Shown here: piece by piece, positions 5,699-8,220 of the stretch | How positions within the stretch are numbered: the first letter of the stretch is position 1 | Layout: every line of letters begins with the position of its first letter | Assembly: GCA_946480685.1 (NCBI GenBank) | Contig: CAMLLI010000145.1 | Span: 1-8,220 of the forward strand | Source: an uncultured Flammeovirgaceae bacterium | GTDB taxonomy: Bacteria > Bacteroidota > Bacteroidia > Cytophagales > Cyclobacteriaceae | Length of the DNA stretch: 8,220 nt | Reading direction: 5' to 3' | The notes under the pieces: model-generated | Database searches by the model: none | What the model was told of the DNA's origin: nothing | Seen by the model: the letters and a program-made list of their open reading frames with translations, nothing else | Made by a program: the position numbers and the translations under genes

Positions 5699-6961
5699 AT
5701 GAAAGGAAAAGTATACCGTATACTGATTGTTACAACACTCGCGGCTTTGGCAGGCTTGTTGGCTATGCAGGTATACTGGTTTATCCATGCCTATAGTATA
5801 CAGGAAGATGAGTTTGATAAACGTGTAAATCTGACGCTGCGGAATGTGGCCGATCAGCTCCTACTGTTGCAGAAAGATTCAGTAGCACGCATCAAGCCTG
5901 TGCAGCAAACGGCATCCAATGTATACTTTGTTGAATTGGACCGAACACTTTCGTATGGAGAACTTGATTCGTTGTTACGAAGTGAATTCCGAAAGCATGA
6001 AGTGTATGCACCGTTTCGATTAGCGGTATATGAACATCAAAGCGACAAATTGTTGTTTGGTAATTTTTACAAACAAGGTGTGTTAACCACAGCGAAAGCC
6101 ACTTGTATGAGACGTGAGGCAGCCAGCGCGCGTATGGATTTCTCCATAACGTTTCCGGATAAGCGTTCGGATATACTGGGTGCCATGAAATTCTGGATCA
6201 TCATGGCCAGTATATTTCTATTCATTCTCGCGGTATTTGGCTATATGGTGATGGATTTGTCGAGACAGAAAAAGCTTGCCGAGATAAAAGCTGATTTCAT
6301 CAACAACATGACGCATGAACTTCAGACACCGATCGCAAATATAGGTATGGCCAGCGAGGTGCTAAGGACCGTAACACCAACCGATCGCAGGAAAGCAATG
6401 CGCTATGCCGAAATCATTCACGAGGAAAATCAGCGATTAAAATTTCATGTAGAGCAGGTATTGCAAACTGCACAGCTTGCGGAAGGCAACGTAAACCTGG
6501 ATAAGAAGCAGATTGATATCCACGAATTGATCAACACCGTACTTGCCACATTTGAACTTCGGCTGCAGTCAAGACAAGGTAAGATTGTAAAACAACTGGA
6601 AGCATCACAAGTCAGTGTAACAGGCGACCCCATTCATCTCTCCAACGTTCTCTATAATTTGTTGGATAACGCAGATAAATATTCGCCCGCTAATCCTGAG
6701 ATAACAGTAACAACGCACAATCATGAGCAGGGCATTATAATAAGTGTTGCCGATAAAGGCATGGGTATAAGTCGCGATATTCAGAAGTATATATTTGACA
6801 GATTTTACCGCGCCCCTACAGGTAATCGGCATGATATAAAAGGATTCGGCCTCGGACTTACCTATGTGCAAAGCATTATGCAGGCACATAACGGAAGGGT
6901 AACGGTGAGCAGCGAAGAAAATAAAGGAAGCCGTTTTGATTTGTTGTTTCAAAATATATAG
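5699..6961 (+). CDS. HisKA-type membrane sensor histidine kinase
   Basis: This 420-residue kinase has one membrane helix at about 8-29, an outer-face sensor region of about 130 residues (34-162) and a second helix at about 163-186. The HisKA dimerisation domain (about 195-262) carries His206 in NNMTHELQTPIANI. The HATPase domain (about 305-418) carries Asn324 in NLLDNADKYS, the G1 box DKGMGI (352-357), the F-box-like YIFDRFYRAP and the G2 box GFGLGL (382-387). All catalytic elements are intact. There is no HAMP domain; the second helix runs almost directly into HisKA, with only a short LSRQKKLAEIK linker. The sensor region matches no family I recognise. The OmpR-type regulator gene begins 4 nt after the stop, giving a cognate pair that diverges from the YceI operon. 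The ATG at 5699 is chosen because it gives a normal positively charged start to the first helix. Confidence 0.94.
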   Translation: MKGKVYRILIVTTLAALAGLLAMQVYWFIHAYSIQEDEFDKRVNLTLRNVADQLLLLQKDSVARIKPVQQTASNVYFVELDRTLSYGELDSLLRSEFRKHEVYAPFRLAVYEHQSDKLLFGNFYKQGVLTTAKATCMRREAASARMDFSITFPDKRSDILGAMKFWIIMASIFLFILAVFGYMVMDLSRQKKLAEIKADFINNMTHELQTPIANIGMASEVLRTVTPTDRRKAMRYAEIIHEENQRLKFHVEQVLQTAQLAEGNVNLDKKQIDIHELINTVLATFELRLQSRQGKIVKQLEASQVSVTGDPIHLSNVLYNLLDNADKYSPANPEITVTTHNHEQGIIISVADKGMGISRDIQKYIFDRFYRAPTGNRHDIKGFGLGLTYVQSIMQAHNGRVTVSSEENKGSRFDLLFQNI

Positions 6962-6965
6962 CAAC

Positions 6966-7667
6966 ATGAAAACTGTAGATCGTAAAATATTGCTGGCTGA
7001 AGATGATCGTAATATGAGTTTCATGCTGCAGGATAACCTGGAGATGGCCGGTTACACGGTAGAGGTTTATAGCGATGGACAATCTGCGTTAAATGCATTT
7101 GTAAAGAAGCAACACGATCTGTGTGTACTCGATGTTATGCTTCCGCAGAAAGATGGTTTTACACTGGCGCATGATATACGCAAGCTCAATCTGTCGGTAC
7201 CGATCATATTTCTTACGGCACGCGCGATGAAGGAAGATCGCATACACGGCTTCAAGCTGGGTGCGGATGACTATATAACAAAACCGTTTAGCGTAGAAGA
7301 ATTTCTGCTGCGCATCGAAACCATTCTGAAACGGGTATATGCACAACCTACGAAAGCGGATGAGCAATTTATATACAGGTTAGGGACGCTCGTATGCGAT
7401 TTTGCCAATCAACTGGTAACATCACCGAGCCGCGTACAGGAGCTTACGAATAAAGAGACAAAGCTGTTGAAGTTGTTTTGTCTCAACAGGAATAAAGTGA
7501 TTGATCGCGATATTATTCAAAAAGCGATCTGGGAGGATGAGGGTTATTTTGTAGGAAGAAGTATGGATGTATTTATATCGCGTCTTCGGAAGCTCTTAAA
7601 GGATGATGCCAATGTTGCCATTCTGAATATTCACGGTGTCGGGTATAAACTGGAGGTTAAAGAGTAA
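6966..7667 (+). CDS. OmpR/PhoB-family response regulator
   Basis: This 233-residue regulator has a receiver domain (about 6-123) with Asp13 and Asp14 in LLAEDD, phospho-acceptor Asp56 in VLDVMLPQ, Thr84 in IIFLTAR and Lys106 in DDYITKPFS. A winged-helix output domain follows (about 134-232), with the recognition helix around SMDVFISRLRKLL and the wing ending NIHGVGYKLEV. I choose ATG 6966 because the conserved KILLAEDD strand begins seven residues later and it lies 4 nt after the kinase stop. An in-frame ATG at 6936 would add ten residues, several hydrophobic, encoded inside the kinase gene, and is unlikely. It is the expected target of His206 in the upstream kinase. Its last codon is only 12 nt from the end of a converging regulator gene of the same family. 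Phased repeats at 5608-5645 are candidate binding sites. Confidence 0.94.
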   Translation: MKTVDRKILLAEDDRNMSFMLQDNLEMAGYTVEVYSDGQSALNAFVKKQHDLCVLDVMLPQKDGFTLAHDIRKLNLSVPIIFLTARAMKEDRIHGFKLGADDYITKPFSVEEFLLRIETILKRVYAQPTKADEQFIYRLGTLVCDFANQLVTSPSRVQELTNKETKLLKLFCLNRNKVIDRDIIQKAIWEDEGYFVGRSMDVFISRLRKLLKDDANVAILNIHGVGYKLEVKE

Positions 7668-7679
7668 AGGCCGGTACAT

Positions 7680-8220
7680 TTACCCTACGGCAAAGTGATA
7701 GCCTATACCTTTTATGGTGATAATTTCGATAGAGGGATCCTCTTTCAGATAGTCTCGTAGTTTGGTAATATATACATCAAGGTTTCGTGAATTAAAAAAC
7801 GAATCGTCACCCCAGAGTTTCATCAGTATATCTTTTCTAAGAACAGTAGCATTTTTATTCTCAACAAGTGTCTGTAGTAACGTAGATTCTCGATGCGAAA
7901 GTTTTTTCACGGCATCTTTATGGCGCAGTTCGTATCGCAAGGGTACAAATTGATACGAACCAATACTAATGTGTTCATTGCTATTACCATTGCCATTTTT
8001 CTGGTGCTGTGTGATATGAAGTAAATTATTGATCCGTACAATCAATTCTTCCATGCTGAAAGGCTTTCGGATATAGTCATTACCGCCAACCTCAAATCCC
8101 TTTAGCAAGTCTTCGGTTTGTGTTTTCGCAGTAACAAAAATGATAGGTATAGCTGGCGCGATCTGCCTGATCTCCCGGGCAATGGTATAGCCATCTTTCG
8201 AAGGAAGCATGATGTCGAGT
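7680..8220 (-). CDS. OmpR/PhoB-family response regulator, N-terminal part outside the window
   Basis: The frame is open from the TAA at 7680-7682 to the right edge, and the visible start begins LDIMLPSKDG. The Asp at 8214-8216 is the phospho-acceptor, so the gene continues beyond the window and the Met at 8210 is internal. About 50-55 N-terminal residues, including the acidic pair, are missing. Seen here are the Thr in IIFVTAK, the Lys in NDYIRKPFS, a Gly/Asn-rich linker (QKNGNGNSNEH) and a winged-helix output domain ending TIKGIGYHFAVG. By hand alignment about half of the residues following the phospho-acceptor match the converging regulator at 6966-7667, so the two are paralogues, though not a recent duplication. 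Its kinase is probably encoded just to the right, as in the neighbouring kinase-then-regulator order. Only 12 bp separate the two 3' ends and no terminator is visible there. Confidence 0.93.
   Translation of the reverse strand, partial: LDIMLPSKDGYTIAREIRQIAPAIPIIFVTAKTQTEDLLKGFEVGGNDYIRKPFSMEELIVRINNLLHITQHQKNGNGNSNEHISIGSYQFVPLRYELRHKDAVKKLSHRESTLLQTLVENKNATVLRKDILMKLWGDDSFFNSRNLDVYITKLRDYLKEDPSIEIITIKGIGYHFAVG

Noticed and set aside
6936..6965. An upstream ATG that would extend the OmpR-type regulator by ten residues
   Set aside because: It lies inside the kinase gene, adds a hydrophobic run foreign to receiver domains, and the ATG at 6966 is placed as usual before the KILLAEDD strand.
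1..8220. Mobile element, CRISPR, defence island or biosynthetic cluster
   Set aside because: No transposase, integrase, terminal repeats, spacer arrays or matching enzymes were seen on either strand.

Overview
This window looks like a chromosomal stretch from a Bacteroidota bacterium, probably a free-living member of Cytophagales or Chitinophagales. The lineage call is inferred from four things: a DUF4270-type protein followed by a Kelch lipoprotein, a lipobox followed by an acidic S-rich tail typical of exported Bacteroidota lipoproteins, near-absence of Shine-Dalgarno sequences, and promoter-like elements of the TAnnTTTG type. Base composition is moderate, with frequent ATA isoleucine codons. 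I cannot name a genus from the sequence alone.

Layout, left to right. (1) Positions 1-1585, + strand: the C-terminal end of a DUF4270-like protein and a six-bladed Kelch lipoprotein, 3 nt apart and probably co-transcribed. A gap with two dyad structures follows. (2) 1828-3638, + strand: a LytS/YpdA-type membrane histidine kinase overlapping a LytTR response regulator by an ATGA junction, a complete two-component pair. (3) 3639-4016: non-coding, ending in a strong bidirectional terminator that separates convergent transcripts. (4) 4017-5548, - strand: a secreted YceI-family protein and, 8 nt downstream, a secreted Asp-box (BNR) beta-propeller protein. (5) 5549-5698: a divergent promoter region with three helically phased TGTAAA repeats. 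(6) 5699-7667, + strand: a classical HisKA/HATPase kinase and an OmpR-family regulator, 4 nt apart, a second complete two-component pair. (7) 7680-8220, - strand: the C-terminal part of another OmpR-family regulator, tail-to-tail with the previous one and running off the right edge, so a third signalling system probably lies beyond.

How the parts may work together. The window is dominated by signal transduction and secreted or surface beta-propeller proteins. The most testable link is the divergent region between the YceI operon and the OmpR-type pair. Its phased direct repeats have the geometry expected for an OmpR/PhoB-family regulator, which suggests the pair may control itself, the YceI/Asp-box operon, or both. 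I found no mobile element, CRISPR array, tRNA, rRNA, defence system or biosynthetic cluster. I do not think the window holds a clearly new system; the points worth a second look are mostly regulatory DNA and the unusual sensor loops of the LytS-type kinase.
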